The notes: generated by a model from the sequence alone, not told the origin. Positions 27,113 through 35,795 are shown, counted from the first letter of the stretch. The stretch is 64,000 bases of DNA from Actinoplanes regularis (GCF_900188005.1 NZ_FZNR01000021.1:62001-126000); one strand, 5' to 3'. A program made the numbers and translations.

Positions 27113-27129
27113 GTTTCAAGCTTGGAAAC
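27113..27129. promoter_or_regulatory. Palindromic operator candidate GTTTC-N7-GAAAC
   Basis: GTTTCAAGCTTGGAAAC in the 155-bp gap before the aldehyde dehydrogenase gene. A similar GTTTC-N4-GAAAC occurs before the aminotransferase at 32995. The gap likely also holds the promoter of the dehydrogenase-potADBC operon. Confidence 0.35.
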
Positions 27130-27223
27130 TACTTCGGATTCCCTTGATTAGCACCTATGCCGTGTGACAGGGTTCCACCACTTCGGGTGATCACCCACAC
27201 ACCGATCGGAAGGCACTTCCCCC

Positions 27224-28660
27224 GTGAGCACCGAATTCCCCGTGCTTCGCAACTTCGTCAACGGGTCCTTCATGGGCACCGCCGAGGGGCGGACGTCTCC
27301 GATCATCGACCCCAGCACCGGGGAGACCTACGCCTACGCGCCGGTCTCCTCGGCGCCGGATGTCGAGGCCGCGATCGAGGCCGCGAGCGCCGGTTTCGAG
27401 GTCTGGCGGGACACCACGCCGGCCGAGCGGCAGCGGGCGCTGCTGCGCATCGCCGACGCCGTGGAGGCGCGGGCGGAGGAGCTGATCGCGGCCGAGTGCC
27501 GCAACACCGGCAAACCGGTCGAGGCGACCCGGGCCGAGGAGCTCGGCCCGGTCCTCGACGAGCTGCGGTTCTTCGCCGGCGCGGCGCGGATGCTGGAGGG
27601 CAAGGCCGCCGGCGAATACCTGAAGGACCACACTTCTTATGTACGCCGTGAGCCGATCGGCGTCTGCGCCCAGGTCACACCGTGGAACTATCCACTGGTG
27701 ATGGCGATCTGGAAGCTCGCCCCGGCGATCGCGGCGGGCAATTCGGTGGTCCTCAAACCGTCCGACACCACGCCGGTCAGCACGCTGCTGCTCGCCGAGA
27801 TCGCCGCCGAGTTCCTGCCGCCCGGCGTGCTCAACGTCGTCTGCGGTGACCGGGACACCGGCCGCGCGCTGGTCGCCCACCCGGTGCCGCAGCTGGTGTC
27901 GATCACCGGCTCCACCCGGGCCGGGATGGAGGTCGCCGCGGCGGCCGCCCCCGATCTGAAGAAGGTGCACCTGGAGCTGGGCGGCAAGGCCCCGGTGGTG
28001 GTCTTCGACGACGTCGACGTCGTGGAGACCGCCGAGCGGATCGCCGGCGCGGGCTTCTTCAACGCCGGCCAGGACTGCACCGCGGCGACCCGGGTGCTGG
28101 TGCACGAGCGGATCGCCGCCGAGTTCACCGCCGCCCTGGCCGCGGCCGCGAAGAACACGCGCGTCGGCCCGCCCTCCGACCCCGGGGCGTTCTTCGGGCC
28201 GGTCAACAACGCCGGGCAGCTCGAACGGATCACCGGCTTCCTGGACCGGGCGCCCGAGCACGCCGAGGTGGTGACCGGTGGCAGCCGGATCGGCGAGCGC
28301 GGCTTCTTCTTCGAGCCGACCGTGGTCGCCGGCCTGCGGCAGCGCGACGAGATGATCCAGGACGAGGTGTTCGGCCCGGTCATCACGGTGCAGCCGTTCG
28401 CCGACGAGCAGGCGGCGATCCGGTCCGCCAACGACGTCCGCTACGGCCTGAGCGCCAGTGTCTGGACGCAGAACCACGGCCGGGCCATGCGGGTCTCGCG
28501 CCGTCTCGACTTCGGCGCGGTCTGGATCAACACGCACCTGCCGTTCGTCTCCGAGATGCCGCACGGCGGCTACGGCCACTCGGGATACGGCAAGGACCTT
28601 TCCATGTACGGCTTCGAGGAGTACACCCGGATCAAGCACGTGATGAGTTTTCACGGCTGA
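27224..28660 (+). CDS. Aminobutyraldehyde-type aldehyde dehydrogenase
   Basis: NAD(P)+ aldehyde dehydrogenase of the PatD/PuuC-like group that oxidises 4-aminobutyraldehyde (from putrescine) to GABA. 478 aa: PWNYPLVMAIWKLAPAIAAGN, KPSDTTP, GSTRAGMEV (NAD loop), catalytic Glu in HLELGGKAPVVV, catalytic Cys in FNAGQDCTAATRV, and FVSEMPHGGYGHSGYGKDLSMYGFEEYTRIKHV. GTG 27224 follows GGAAGGCACTT. It is about two-thirds identical by eye to the product of 41357-42793, of the same length. Followed 45 bp later by the polyamine importer genes. Confidence 0.88.
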   Translation: MSTEFPVLRNFVNGSFMGTAEGRTSPIIDPSTGETYAYAPVSSAPDVEAAIEAASAGFEVWRDTTPAERQRALLRIADAVEARAEELIAAECRNTGKPVEATRAEELGPVLDELRFFAGAARMLEGKAAGEYLKDHTSYVRREPIGVCAQVTPWNYPLVMAIWKLAPAIAAGNSVVLKPSDTTPVSTLLLAEIAAEFLPPGVLNVVCGDRDTGRALVAHPVPQLVSITGSTRAGMEVAAAAAPDLKKVHLELGGKAPVVVFDDVDVVETAERIAGAGFFNAGQDCTAATRVLVHERIAAEFTAALAAAAKNTRVGPPSDPGAFFGPVNNAGQLERITGFLDRAPEHAEVVTGGSRIGERGFFFEPTVVAGLRQRDEMIQDEVFGPVITVQPFADEQAAIRSANDVRYGLSASVWTQNHGRAMRVSRRLDFGAVWINTHLPFVSEMPHGGYGHSGYGKDLSMYGFEEYTRIKHVMSFHG

Positions 28661-28705
28661 TCCGCTGCCCCACCGAATCACCACCCCCGCCCAGAGGTGA
28701 ACATA

Positions 28706-29860
28706 ATGACCACGTCTGCCCCGCATCACGCCGTGCCGGCCTCCTCGGCCGCCGGTCGGCGGACCGACCACCCCGCGATCGAGTTCGTCGGCGTGTGTAA
28801 GGACTACCTGACGCACGGCGAGGCGGTTCCGGCCGTCAAGAGCCTCGACCTGGCGATCGCTCAGGGGGAGTTCTTCTCGCTGCTCGGGCCGTCCGGCTGC
28901 GGCAAGACCACCACGATGCGGATGATCGCCGGCTTCGAGGCGCCGACCGCGGGCAAGGTCTTCCTGGACGGCCAGGACGTCACCGGTGTCGCGGCCAACA
29001 AGCGCGACGTCAACATGGTGTTCCAGTCGTACGCGCTGTTTCCGCACCTCAACGTGCTGCAGAACGTCTCGTTCGGGCTGGAGCGCAAGAAGGTCGGCAA
29101 GGCCGAGATCGCGCGCCGGGTCGGCGAGATCCTCGAGATCGTCTCGCTGACCGGCATGGAGAAGCGGTACCAGAAGGAGATGTCCGGCGGGCAGCAGCAG
29201 CGCGTCGCGCTGGCCCGGGCGCTGGTCAACCACCCACGGGCCCTGCTGCTCGACGAGCCGCTCGGCGCGCTCGACCTGAAACTGCGCCAGCAGATGCAGA
29301 TCGAGCTCAAGCGGATCCAGCGCGAGGTCGGGATCACCTTCGTCTACGTCACCCACGACCAGGGTGAGGCGCTGACCATGTCGGACCGGATCGCGGTGAT
29401 GAACGCCGGCCTGATCGAGCAGCTCGGCACGCCGCGGGAGATCTACGAGCGGCCCGCGACCCGGTTCGTGGCCGGCTTCATCGGCACCTCGAACATCGTC
29501 GCGGCTCCGGTCAGCCGGGTGGAGGGCGGGCTCGCCGTGCTCGACCTGGGCCCGGAGGAGCGGATCGTGGTGCCGGTGCCCGCCTCGGTGCCGGCCGGGC
29601 GGGAGATCGAGGTGTCGGTGCGCCCGGAGAAGATCGACCTGCACCGGACCGCGCCGCAGGCCGCCGGCAGTGTGCTCGCCGGGACGGTGACCGAGGTCGT
29701 TTACCACGGGACTTCGACCAACTACACAGTGTCGACCTCCACTGGATCAGATTTCGTGGTGTTCGATCAGAATGCTCACGACGCCGAGGACGTCGCGTCG
29801 CGTGGCGAGCGCGTCTTCCTCACCTGGGCCCCGCAGCACTCGTACCCGATCGGAGTTTGA
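28706..29860 (+). CDS. potA: Polyamine ABC transporter ATPase (PotA-like)
   Basis: 384 aa. Walker A GPSGCGKTT, Q-loop VFQSYALFPHLNV, signature MSGGQQQRVALARAL, Walker B LLLDEPLGALD, switch His in VYVTHDQGEA, and a C-terminal TOBE regulatory domain (about 285-384). The NIVAAPV and QNAHDAEDVASRGERVFLTW stretches are as in spermidine/putrescine importers. ATG 28706 has AGAGGTG at a good distance; GTG 28697 overlaps that site. Its stop overlaps the potD start (TGATG). Confidence 0.9.
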   Translation: MTTSAPHHAVPASSAAGRRTDHPAIEFVGVCKDYLTHGEAVPAVKSLDLAIAQGEFFSLLGPSGCGKTTTMRMIAGFEAPTAGKVFLDGQDVTGVAANKRDVNMVFQSYALFPHLNVLQNVSFGLERKKVGKAEIARRVGEILEIVSLTGMEKRYQKEMSGGQQQRVALARALVNHPRALLLDEPLGALDLKLRQQMQIELKRIQREVGITFVYVTHDQGEALTMSDRIAVMNAGLIEQLGTPREIYERPATRFVAGFIGTSNIVAAPVSRVEGGLAVLDLGPEERIVVPVPASVPAGREIEVSVRPEKIDLHRTAPQAAGSVLAGTVTEVVYHGTSTNYTVSTSTGSDFVVFDQNAHDAEDVASRGERVFLTWAPQHSYPIGV

Positions 29861-31113
29861 TGTTCCCGACCGATAAGCCGGACCCCTCCCTCCTGCGTGG
29901 CATGACGCAGCGGCGGCTCGGCCGCCGTGACGCGTTCCGCCTCGGCGGTGTGTCGGCTCTTGGTGCCTTCCTCGCCGCGTGTGGCGTCGAGGGCAAGGGA
30001 GGAAAGCCGCAGGCCAGCGTCGCCCCCGACGCGGTGGAGAAGTTCTGGGCCGGCAAGGCCAAGAACGGCAAGCTCGACTTCGCCAACTGGCCGCTCTACA
30101 TGGACCCGAAGAAGCCGGAGCTTAAGAAGTTCACCGCGCAGACCGGCATCCAGGTGAACTACCAGGAGGTCATCCAGGAGATGGGGCCCTGGTTCGCCAA
30201 GGTGCAGCCCCAGCTCTCGGCCGCTCAGCCGATCGGCTACGACCTCATGGTGATCACCAATTCGATCCAGTTCGGACAGTTCCGCTCCGGCGGCTTCCTG
30301 GCCCCGCTGGACCACTCGAAGCTGCCGAACTACGCGGCCAACGCGGCCAAGTCGTACGCGAACGAGTCGTTCGACCCGGGCAACGTCTTCAGCATCCCGT
30401 GGGCGTCCGGCATCACCGGGATCGCCTACGACGCGAAGAAGACCGGCCGGGAGATCACCTCACTGGCCGACCTCTGGGACCCGGCGTTCAAGGGCAAGGT
30501 CGGCATGTTCTCCGACACCCAGGAACTGGCCAACTTCGGCCTGCTCGCGCTCGGCCTGAAGCCGGGCGAGTCGGACGAGGCGGCGTGGAAGAAGGCGGCG
30601 GCCAAGCTCAGGGAGCAGAAGGACGCCGGTATGGTCCGCAACTACTACGACCAGAGCTACGTCGACGCGCTGGGCAAGGGCGAGGTCTGGCTCACCCAGG
30701 CCTGGTCCGGTGACATCTTCCAGAAGAACGTCTCGGACGGCACGGACTTCAAGTTCATCATCCCGTCCGAGGGCGGCACGATCTGGACCGACAACATGAC
30801 GATCCCGATCACCGCGGCCAACCCGGTCGACGCGATCACGCTGATGGACTTCTTCTACGAGGTCGAGAACGCGGCGACGCTGGCCGAGTACATCAACTAC
30901 GTCTGCCCGGTGCCGGCGGCGCAGGCGCAGATCAAGGAGCACGCCGCGGCGGCCACCGGTGAGGACAAGGCGTCGCTGAACGGCATCGCCGCCAGCCCGC
31001 TGGTCTTCCCGGGCGAGGCCGACTACGCCAAGCTGCACTACTACGTGGACTTCAACACCGCGGAGCAGCAGCAGGCCTTCCAGAACATCTTCCAGCCGAT
31101 CACCTTGAGCTGA
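29860..31113 (+). CDS. potD: Polyamine-binding lipoprotein (PotD-like)
   Basis: 417-aa extracellular binding protein, SBP_bac_8 type. N-terminus has twin-arginine character (TQRRLGRRDAFRLGG) followed by a hydrophobic stretch and a lipobox LAACG, so it is probably exported folded by Tat and lipidated. LDFANWPLYMD, FTAQTGIQVNY, IPWASGITGIAYD and WTDNMTIPITAANP are typical of the spermidine/putrescine group; acidic and aromatic residues in these blocks hold the amines. Overlaps potA by 1 bp. Confidence 0.88.
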   Translation: MFPTDKPDPSLLRGMTQRRLGRRDAFRLGGVSALGAFLAACGVEGKGGKPQASVAPDAVEKFWAGKAKNGKLDFANWPLYMDPKKPELKKFTAQTGIQVNYQEVIQEMGPWFAKVQPQLSAAQPIGYDLMVITNSIQFGQFRSGGFLAPLDHSKLPNYAANAAKSYANESFDPGNVFSIPWASGITGIAYDAKKTGREITSLADLWDPAFKGKVGMFSDTQELANFGLLALGLKPGESDEAAWKKAAAKLREQKDAGMVRNYYDQSYVDALGKGEVWLTQAWSGDIFQKNVSDGTDFKFIIPSEGGTIWTDNMTIPITAANPVDAITLMDFFYEVENAATLAEYINYVCPVPAAQAQIKEHAAAATGEDKASLNGIAASPLVFPGEADYAKLHYYVDFNTAEQQQAFQNIFQPITLS

Positions 31114-31117
31114 GCCG

Positions 31118-31981
31118 ATGAACCGGGTCAAACGTACACTCGCGCCCTACCTGCTCGTGCTGCCCGGCGGGCTGTGGCTGCTGCTGTTCTTCGTGGTGCC
31201 GATGGTCACCATGCTGTCGCTGTCCCTGCAGCAGGGCGACATCATCAACGGATACCGGTTCACCGGTCACTGGCAGAACTACGTCGACGCCATCACCGAC
31301 TACCGGGTCCAGATGATTCGCTCGCTCGTGTACGGGCTCGTCACGACGGTGGCACTGATCGTGATGAGCTTCCCGATCGCCTACTGGATCGCCTTCCACG
31401 GCGGCAAGCGGAAGTCGACCTACCTGTTCCTGCTCCTGCTGCCGTTCTTCGTGTCGTTCGTGCTGCGGACGATCTCGTGGCGGCAGATCCTCACCGACGA
31501 CGGGATGCTGCTGCATCCGCTGAAGGAGGCCGGGCTCGTCTCGTCCGGCTTCCACATCCTCGGCACGTCGTACGCGGTGATCTTCGGCCTGATCTACAAC
31601 TTCCTGCCGTTCATGGTGCTGCCGATCTACGTGGCCCTGGAGCGCATCGACCCGCGCGTGGTCGAGGCGGCCCGGGACCTGTACGCCGCACCGATGACGG
31701 CGTTCCGCCGGGTGGTCTTCCCACTCGCGCTGCCCGGCGTCTTCGCCGGCGTGCTGATGACGTTCGTGCCGGCCAGCTCGGACTACGTCAACTCCGCGGT
31801 GCTGGGCAGCTCGGAGACCACCATGATCGGTCAGGTGGTCCAGGCGCAGGCCCTGGCCAACTCCAACTACCCGATGGCCTCGGCGCTCTCCTTCTTCCTG
31901 ATGGCGGTGCTGCTGAGCGGGATCCTCCTGTACGCGAGGGCGCTCGGCACCGAGGACGTCATGAATGCGGCGGCGCGATGA
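31118..31981 (+). CDS. potB: Polyamine ABC transporter permease (PotB-like)
   Basis: 287-aa permease with six transmembrane segments (about 10-30, 65-88, 100-120, 150-170, 205-225, 260-280) and the cytoplasmic coupling EAA loop VVEAARDLYAAPMTAFRRVVFPLALPGV. ATG 31118, four bases after potD; stop overlaps the potC start (ATGA). Second membrane subunit is the next gene. Confidence 0.9.
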   Translation: MNRVKRTLAPYLLVLPGGLWLLLFFVVPMVTMLSLSLQQGDIINGYRFTGHWQNYVDAITDYRVQMIRSLVYGLVTTVALIVMSFPIAYWIAFHGGKRKSTYLFLLLLPFFVSFVLRTISWRQILTDDGMLLHPLKEAGLVSSGFHILGTSYAVIFGLIYNFLPFMVLPIYVALERIDPRVVEAARDLYAAPMTAFRRVVFPLALPGVFAGVLMTFVPASSDYVNSAVLGSSETTMIGQVVQAQALANSNYPMASALSFFLMAVLLSGILLYARALGTEDVMNAAAR

Positions 31982-32832
31982 CGATCCAGACCCCCACCAC
32001 CGAACCCGCGACCGCCCCGGCCCCGGTGGCGTCCCGCCGCCGGTTCCGGCTCAGCGGTGAGCGGGCGATGTTCGCCTACACCTGGCTGGTCATCGCCTGG
32101 CTGGTGCTGCCGATCCTGCTGATGATCGTGTTCGGGTTCAACAACCCGCACGGCCGGTACAACCAGACCTGGCAGGGCTTCACGCTGAAGTGGTACCGCG
32201 AGATCTTCTCGATCAGCGATCTCACCTCGGCGCTGGTCATGTCGCTGGTCATCGCGGTGGTCAGCGCGCTGCTCGCCGGCGCGCTGGGCACCGGTATCGG
32301 GTACGCGCTGGGCCGCTACCGGTTCCGCGGCGCGAGCGCGATGAACCTCGTCATGTTCACCACGATCTCCTCGCCCGAGCTGATCATGGGCATCTCCCTG
32401 CTGACCCTCTTCGTGTCGGCCGGTGCCGGGCTCGGCGCGGTCACCATCACGATCGCGCACGTGATGTTCTCCATCTCGTTCGTCTCCACCGTGGTCCGGG
32501 CCCGGGTCATCACCCTGGACCGGTCGATCGAGGAGGCGGCCGCGGACCTGGGCGCCAACGCGTGGACGACGTTCTGGAAGATCACGTTCCCGATGATCCT
32601 GCCGGCCGTCTTCGCCGGCGTGCTGCTCGCCTTCGCGCTGTCGATCGACGACTTCGTCGTCACCAACTTCACCGCGGGGACCACCGTGACGTTCCCGCTG
32701 TGGATCTGGGGCGCCACCCGGGTCGGCCTGCCCCCGCAGGTCAACGTGATGGGAACGCTGATCTTCGCGGCCGGCATCCTGATCGCGGTGATCACCAATC
32801 TGCGGTCGAGGGCCAAGACCAGGCGGGACTGA
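31978..32832 (+). CDS. potC: Polyamine ABC transporter permease (PotC-like)
   Basis: 284 aa with a polar N-terminus of about 30 residues, six transmembrane segments and coupling loop IEEAAADLGANAWTTFWKITFPMILPAV, then the FALSIDDFVVTNFTAG motif of PotC proteins. ATG 31978 overlaps potB. Last gene of potADBC, followed by a hairpin. Confidence 0.9.
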   Translation: MTIQTPTTEPATAPAPVASRRRFRLSGERAMFAYTWLVIAWLVLPILLMIVFGFNNPHGRYNQTWQGFTLKWYREIFSISDLTSALVMSLVIAVVSALLAGALGTGIGYALGRYRFRGASAMNLVMFTTISSPELIMGISLLTLFVSAGAGLGAVTITIAHVMFSISFVSTVVRARVITLDRSIEEAAADLGANAWTTFWKITFPMILPAVFAGVLLAFALSIDDFVVTNFTAGTTVTFPLWIWGATRVGLPPQVNVMGTLIFAAGILIAVITNLRSRAKTRRD

Positions 32833-32846
32833 TCACGCGTCGCCGT

Positions 32847-32875
32847 GCCGGCCCCTCTTTGTCAGAGTGGCCGGC
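32847..32875 (+). terminator. Hairpin after potC
   Basis: GCCGGCC (32847-32853) pairs with GGCCGGC (32869-32875), with inner CTCT/AGAG pairs (32855-32858 with 32864-32867) and a 5-base loop. It begins 14 bp after the potC stop. No T run follows, as is common for actinobacterial terminators. Confidence 0.6.
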
Positions 32876-32892
32876 GCTGCTGTATGCGCTGC

Positions 32893-32906
32893 GTTTCATT
32901 AGAAAC
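32893..32906. promoter_or_regulatory. Palindrome GTTTC-N4-GAAAC
   Basis: GTTTCATTAGAAAC, 88 bp before the aminotransferase start in an unusually AT-rich stretch that probably holds its promoter. Resembles the GTTTC/GAAAC element at 27113-27129. Confidence 0.35.
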
Positions 32907-32994
32907 AGTGTGGAAATAGTTGCTCTACGACTTGTGCGCGACGGAATCCGTGGGCAGGATCAGGGGTAACAACAGGAAGGCCAGGGAACTGAGC

Positions 32995-34386
32995 GTGGGA
33001 GACATGACCGACCGACAGCCCGATGACGTGGACGCCCTCTCCGCGACCGCTCGTGACCACCTGTGGATGCACTTCACCCGCCTCTCGGCGTACCGGGACG
33101 CCCCGGTGCCGGTGATCACCCGCGGTGACGGCTGCTACGTGTGGGACTCCACCGGCCGTCGCTACCTGGACGGGCTCTCCGCCCTCTTCGTGGTGCAGGC
33201 CGGGCACGGCCGGCAGGAGCTCGCCGAGGCCGCCGCCAAGCAGGCGAGCGAGCTGGCGTACTTCCCGATCTGGTCGTACGCGCACCCCAAGGCCATCGAG
33301 CTGGCCGGCCGCCTGGCGAGCATGGCCCCCGGCGACCTGAACCGGGTCTTCTTCACCACCGGCGGCTCCGAGGCCGTCGAGTCGGCGTGGAAGCTGGCCC
33401 GGTCGTACTTCAAGCGGGTCGGCAAGCCGCTGAAGACCAAGGTGATCTCCCGCGCCGTCGCCTACCACGGCAGCTCGATGGGCGCCCTGTCGATCACCGG
33501 CATCCCCCCGTTCAAGCAGGACTTCGAGCCCCTGGTCCCGAGCACCGCCCGGGTGCCGAACACGAACTACTACCGCCGTCCCGACGAGTCGATGACCCCG
33601 GAGCAGTTCGGTGTCTGGGCCGCCGACCGGATCGCCGAGATGATCGAGTTCGAGGGCCCGGACACCGTCGCCGCCGTCTACCTCGAGCCGGTGCAGAACG
33701 CCGGCGGCTGCTTCCCGCCGCCGCCCGGATACTTCCAGCGCGTCCGCGAGATCTGCGACCGCTACGACGTGCTGCTCGTCTCCGACGAGGTGATCTGCGC
33801 GTTCGGCCGCCTCGGGGAGTACTTCGGCGCCGACCGGTACGGTTACCAGCCCGACATCATCACCGTTGCCAAGGGCCTGACCTCGGGCTACGTCCCGCTG
33901 GGCGCGATGATCGCCAGCGAACGCCTGGCCGAGCCGTTCCTCACCGGCACCAACTGGTTCGCGCACGGCATCACCTACGGCGGCCACCCGGTCGGCTCCG
34001 CGGTCGCGCTCGCCAACCTGGACATCCTGGAGCGCGAGCAGCTCAACAAGCACGTCCGGGACAACAGCCCGGTCTTCCGGTCCTACCTGGAGCGCCTGCT
34101 CGACCTGCCGATCGTCGGCGACGTCCGCGGCGACGGCTACTTCTTCGGCATCGAGATGGTCAAGGACAAGGCCACCAAGGCGACCTTCGACGCCGAGGAG
34201 TCGGAGCGGCTGCTGCGCGGCTTCCTCTCCAGCGCGCTCTTCGAGGCCGGCCTCTACTGCCGCGCCGACGACCGTGGCGACCCGGTGATCCAGCTGGCTC
34301 CGCCGCTGACCGCGACGGAGACCCAGTTCGCCGAGATCGAGCAGATCCTCCGCGGCGTCCTGACCGAGGCCTGGAACCGCCTCTGA
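32995..34386 (+). CDS. Class III aminotransferase, putrescine/omega-amino acid type
   Basis: 463 aa PLP enzyme: DHLWMHFTRLSAY near the start is typical of the putrescine- or beta-alanine-pyruvate group; then YVWDSTGRRYLDGLSALFVVQAGHG, TTGGSEAVESAWKLAR, YHGSSMGALSITG, VSDEVICAFGRLGEYFG and Schiff-base Lys in IITVAKGLTSGYVPLGA. Start is uncertain: GTG 32995 has AGGGA 7 bp upstream; ATG 33004 has a Shine-Dalgarno too close. Separate transcription unit after the potC hairpin. Substrate putrescine is inferred from the importer next door. Confidence 0.88.
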   Translation: MGDMTDRQPDDVDALSATARDHLWMHFTRLSAYRDAPVPVITRGDGCYVWDSTGRRYLDGLSALFVVQAGHGRQELAEAAAKQASELAYFPIWSYAHPKAIELAGRLASMAPGDLNRVFFTTGGSEAVESAWKLARSYFKRVGKPLKTKVISRAVAYHGSSMGALSITGIPPFKQDFEPLVPSTARVPNTNYYRRPDESMTPEQFGVWAADRIAEMIEFEGPDTVAAVYLEPVQNAGGCFPPPPGYFQRVREICDRYDVLLVSDEVICAFGRLGEYFGADRYGYQPDIITVAKGLTSGYVPLGAMIASERLAEPFLTGTNWFAHGITYGGHPVGSAVALANLDILEREQLNKHVRDNSPVFRSYLERLLDLPIVGDVRGDGYFFGIEMVKDKATKATFDAEESERLLRGFLSSALFEAGLYCRADDRGDPVIQLAPPLTATETQFAEIEQILRGVLTEAWNRL

Positions 34387-34517
34387 CCCGACCCTGCCTC
34401 TGCTCCGGGCTCGCCGACGACCGTCGGATCGGACGGCCTCTCCGGAGGCTGTCTGATCCGACCAGCAAACGGCCTTTCAGGCTTATCCGGCCCGCATGCG
34501 GCCTCTTGTCCGGCCGC

Positions 34518-34543
34518 TGACGGCCCGCTGCGGCGGGCCGTCA
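34518..34543 (+). terminator. Terminator-like hairpin after the aminotransferase
   Basis: TGACGGCCCGC (34518-34528), loop TGCG, GCGGGCCGTCA (34533-34543), perfect 11-bp stem followed by CTGTTCCCCC. It lies 132 bp after the stop and just before element copy B. Confidence 0.6.
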
Positions 34544-34554
34544 CTGTTCCCCCG

Positions 34555-34645
34555 AAGATCAAACCCCTGCTCCGGTACGACCGGTGGAGTCCCGTGGCCA
34601 GCCCTCGCGGGCCACGCCCCGTGCCGCACCCGCGCAAGGCGCCCC
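34555..34645 (+). repeat. Dispersed intergenic element, copy B
   Basis: GATCAAACCCCTGCTCCGGTACGACC, then GGTGGAGTCCCGTGGCCA, GCCC-TCGC-GGGC hairpin (34601-34612) and CACGCCCCGTGCCG. Nearest to copies A and E. The rest of the 573-bp space between the aminotransferase and the hydrolase holds two hairpins and imperfect GGGCTGGTTGTC repeats (34840s and 34900s). Confidence 0.7.
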
Positions 34646-34714
34646 GGCTCCAGGCCCGGCCGCGCCGCGAACCCTCGGCTGGTCCCGGTGGTGCTGTCCG
34701 GGCCGCCGACATCA

Positions 34715-34754
34715 CGATGACGGCCAGCCGGCGGGACCCGGCTGGCCGTCATCG
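34715..34754. other. Long perfect inverted repeat (17-bp stem)
   Basis: CGATGACGGCCAGCCGG (34715-34731) pairs fully with CCGGCTGGCCGTCATCG (34738-34754) around the 6-base loop CGGGAC. It lies in non-coding DNA 206 bp past the 3' end of the hydrolase gene, after the aminotransferase terminator. Without a T run its role as terminator is doubtful. Confidence 0.7.
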
Positions 34755-34959
34755 CGGCCATCCGAAGGTCTCGCGCCACGGCCGAAACCGGTCCGGACCA
34801 CACGAGCCAGCCGGCGACCCGGGTCGTGGTCGGGACCGGGCTGGTTGTCAGTGCTGTGATGCGCAGGGGCTGGCCGGGGGTTTCGGGTTGTGGCTGGGGC
34901 CGGGCTGGTTGTCGTTGTTGTGATCGAGGGCGTGATGCGGGCGCGGGAGCCGGTTGGGA

Positions 34960-35691
34960 TCAGTGTTTGTCGAGGTGGGCGCCGGTGCGACTGAGCGTGT
35001 CGGGGTCCAGGTGGACCGGCGTGCCGGTGAGCGCGGCGGTGTGCACCGCGCGGATCGCGTAGGCGACCAGATCGGGCTGATCGACCGGGATCCGGTGCCC
35101 GGAGTGCTCGGCGACGATCAGCGGTGAGCCGGTCTCCCGGGCCAGGATCCGCTGGCTGACCAGCCACAGTTCCTCGGCACCGGAAGGGGCCGGCCGGTCG
35201 CCGCCCCAGCGGCCCGGGGTCCGGGTGAGCACCAGGGTGGGCACCCTGGGCGGGGCCGAGTCGAGCACCTCGGCCTGGCCTTGCACCACGTCGATGACGG
35301 TGGCGTCCGGATCGCCGTCGGCGCCGTCCTCCGCGGTCTCCAGCCCCGGGCAGACGTGGAACTGCGGGAGCGAGCCGTCCACGTGCACCACGCCGGCGAC
35401 CCGGTGCGGATGCCGGGCGGCGTAGACCCGGGCGATCAGGCTGCCGATCGAGTGCCCGGCCAGCACCGCGGGGCCGGCGAGGTCCCGCTCGTCGAGCAGG
35501 GCGGCCAACTCGTCGGCGAACGCGCTGTAGGGCAGCGGGGGATTGGGTGCCGGCCGGTGCGGGGTGCCGCCGATGCCGGGCCGGTCGTAGGTGACGGTGG
35601 CCAGGTCCGGAAGCCGGTCCAGCACGGGCTGCCAGTACCGTCCCGGCTCGCCGAGGGCGGCGATGAACACGACGGGTAGTTGAAGCGTCAC
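34960..35691 (-). CDS. Alpha/beta-fold hydrolase
   Basis: 243 aa. N-terminal VVFIAALGEPGRYW gives the oxyanion hole region, YDRPGIGGT is a typical turn, nucleophile Ser in LAGHSIGSL (about 83), and a late His in VAEHSGHRIPVDQPD; the acidic residue is likely in the preceding strand after VPTLVLTRTP. Substrate unknown. Starts with GTG 35691. Divergent from the receiver gene across 245 bp that contain a 14-bp palindrome. Confidence 0.82.
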   Translation of the reverse strand: MTLQLPVVFIAALGEPGRYWQPVLDRLPDLATVTYDRPGIGGTPHRPAPNPPLPYSAFADELAALLDERDLAGPAVLAGHSIGSLIARVYAARHPHRVAGVVHVDGSLPQFHVCPGLETAEDGADGDPDATVIDVVQGQAEVLDSAPPRVPTLVLTRTPGRWGGDRPAPSGAEELWLVSQRILARETGSPLIVAEHSGHRIPVDQPDLVAYAIRAVHTAALTGTPVHLDPDTLSRTGAHLDKH

Positions 35692-35781
35692 CCGATCGAG
35701 AGTATCGACGGTTGCCGTGATCCGCCCGGGCCGAACGGCCGGTGAGAGGTGCCGGCCGTCCAGCGCGCGGCGCGTAGACCG

Positions 35782-35795
35782 TATCCGTACGGATA
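35782..35795. promoter_or_regulatory. Perfect 14-bp palindrome
   Basis: TATCCGTACGGATA, in an AT-richer intergenic stretch between the divergent hydrolase and receiver genes, 91 bp before the hydrolase start. Likely an operator for an unidentified dimeric regulator. Downstream AT-rich TTTATAGG and TGATGTATTTATGG could be promoter parts for the receiver gene. Confidence 0.45.
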
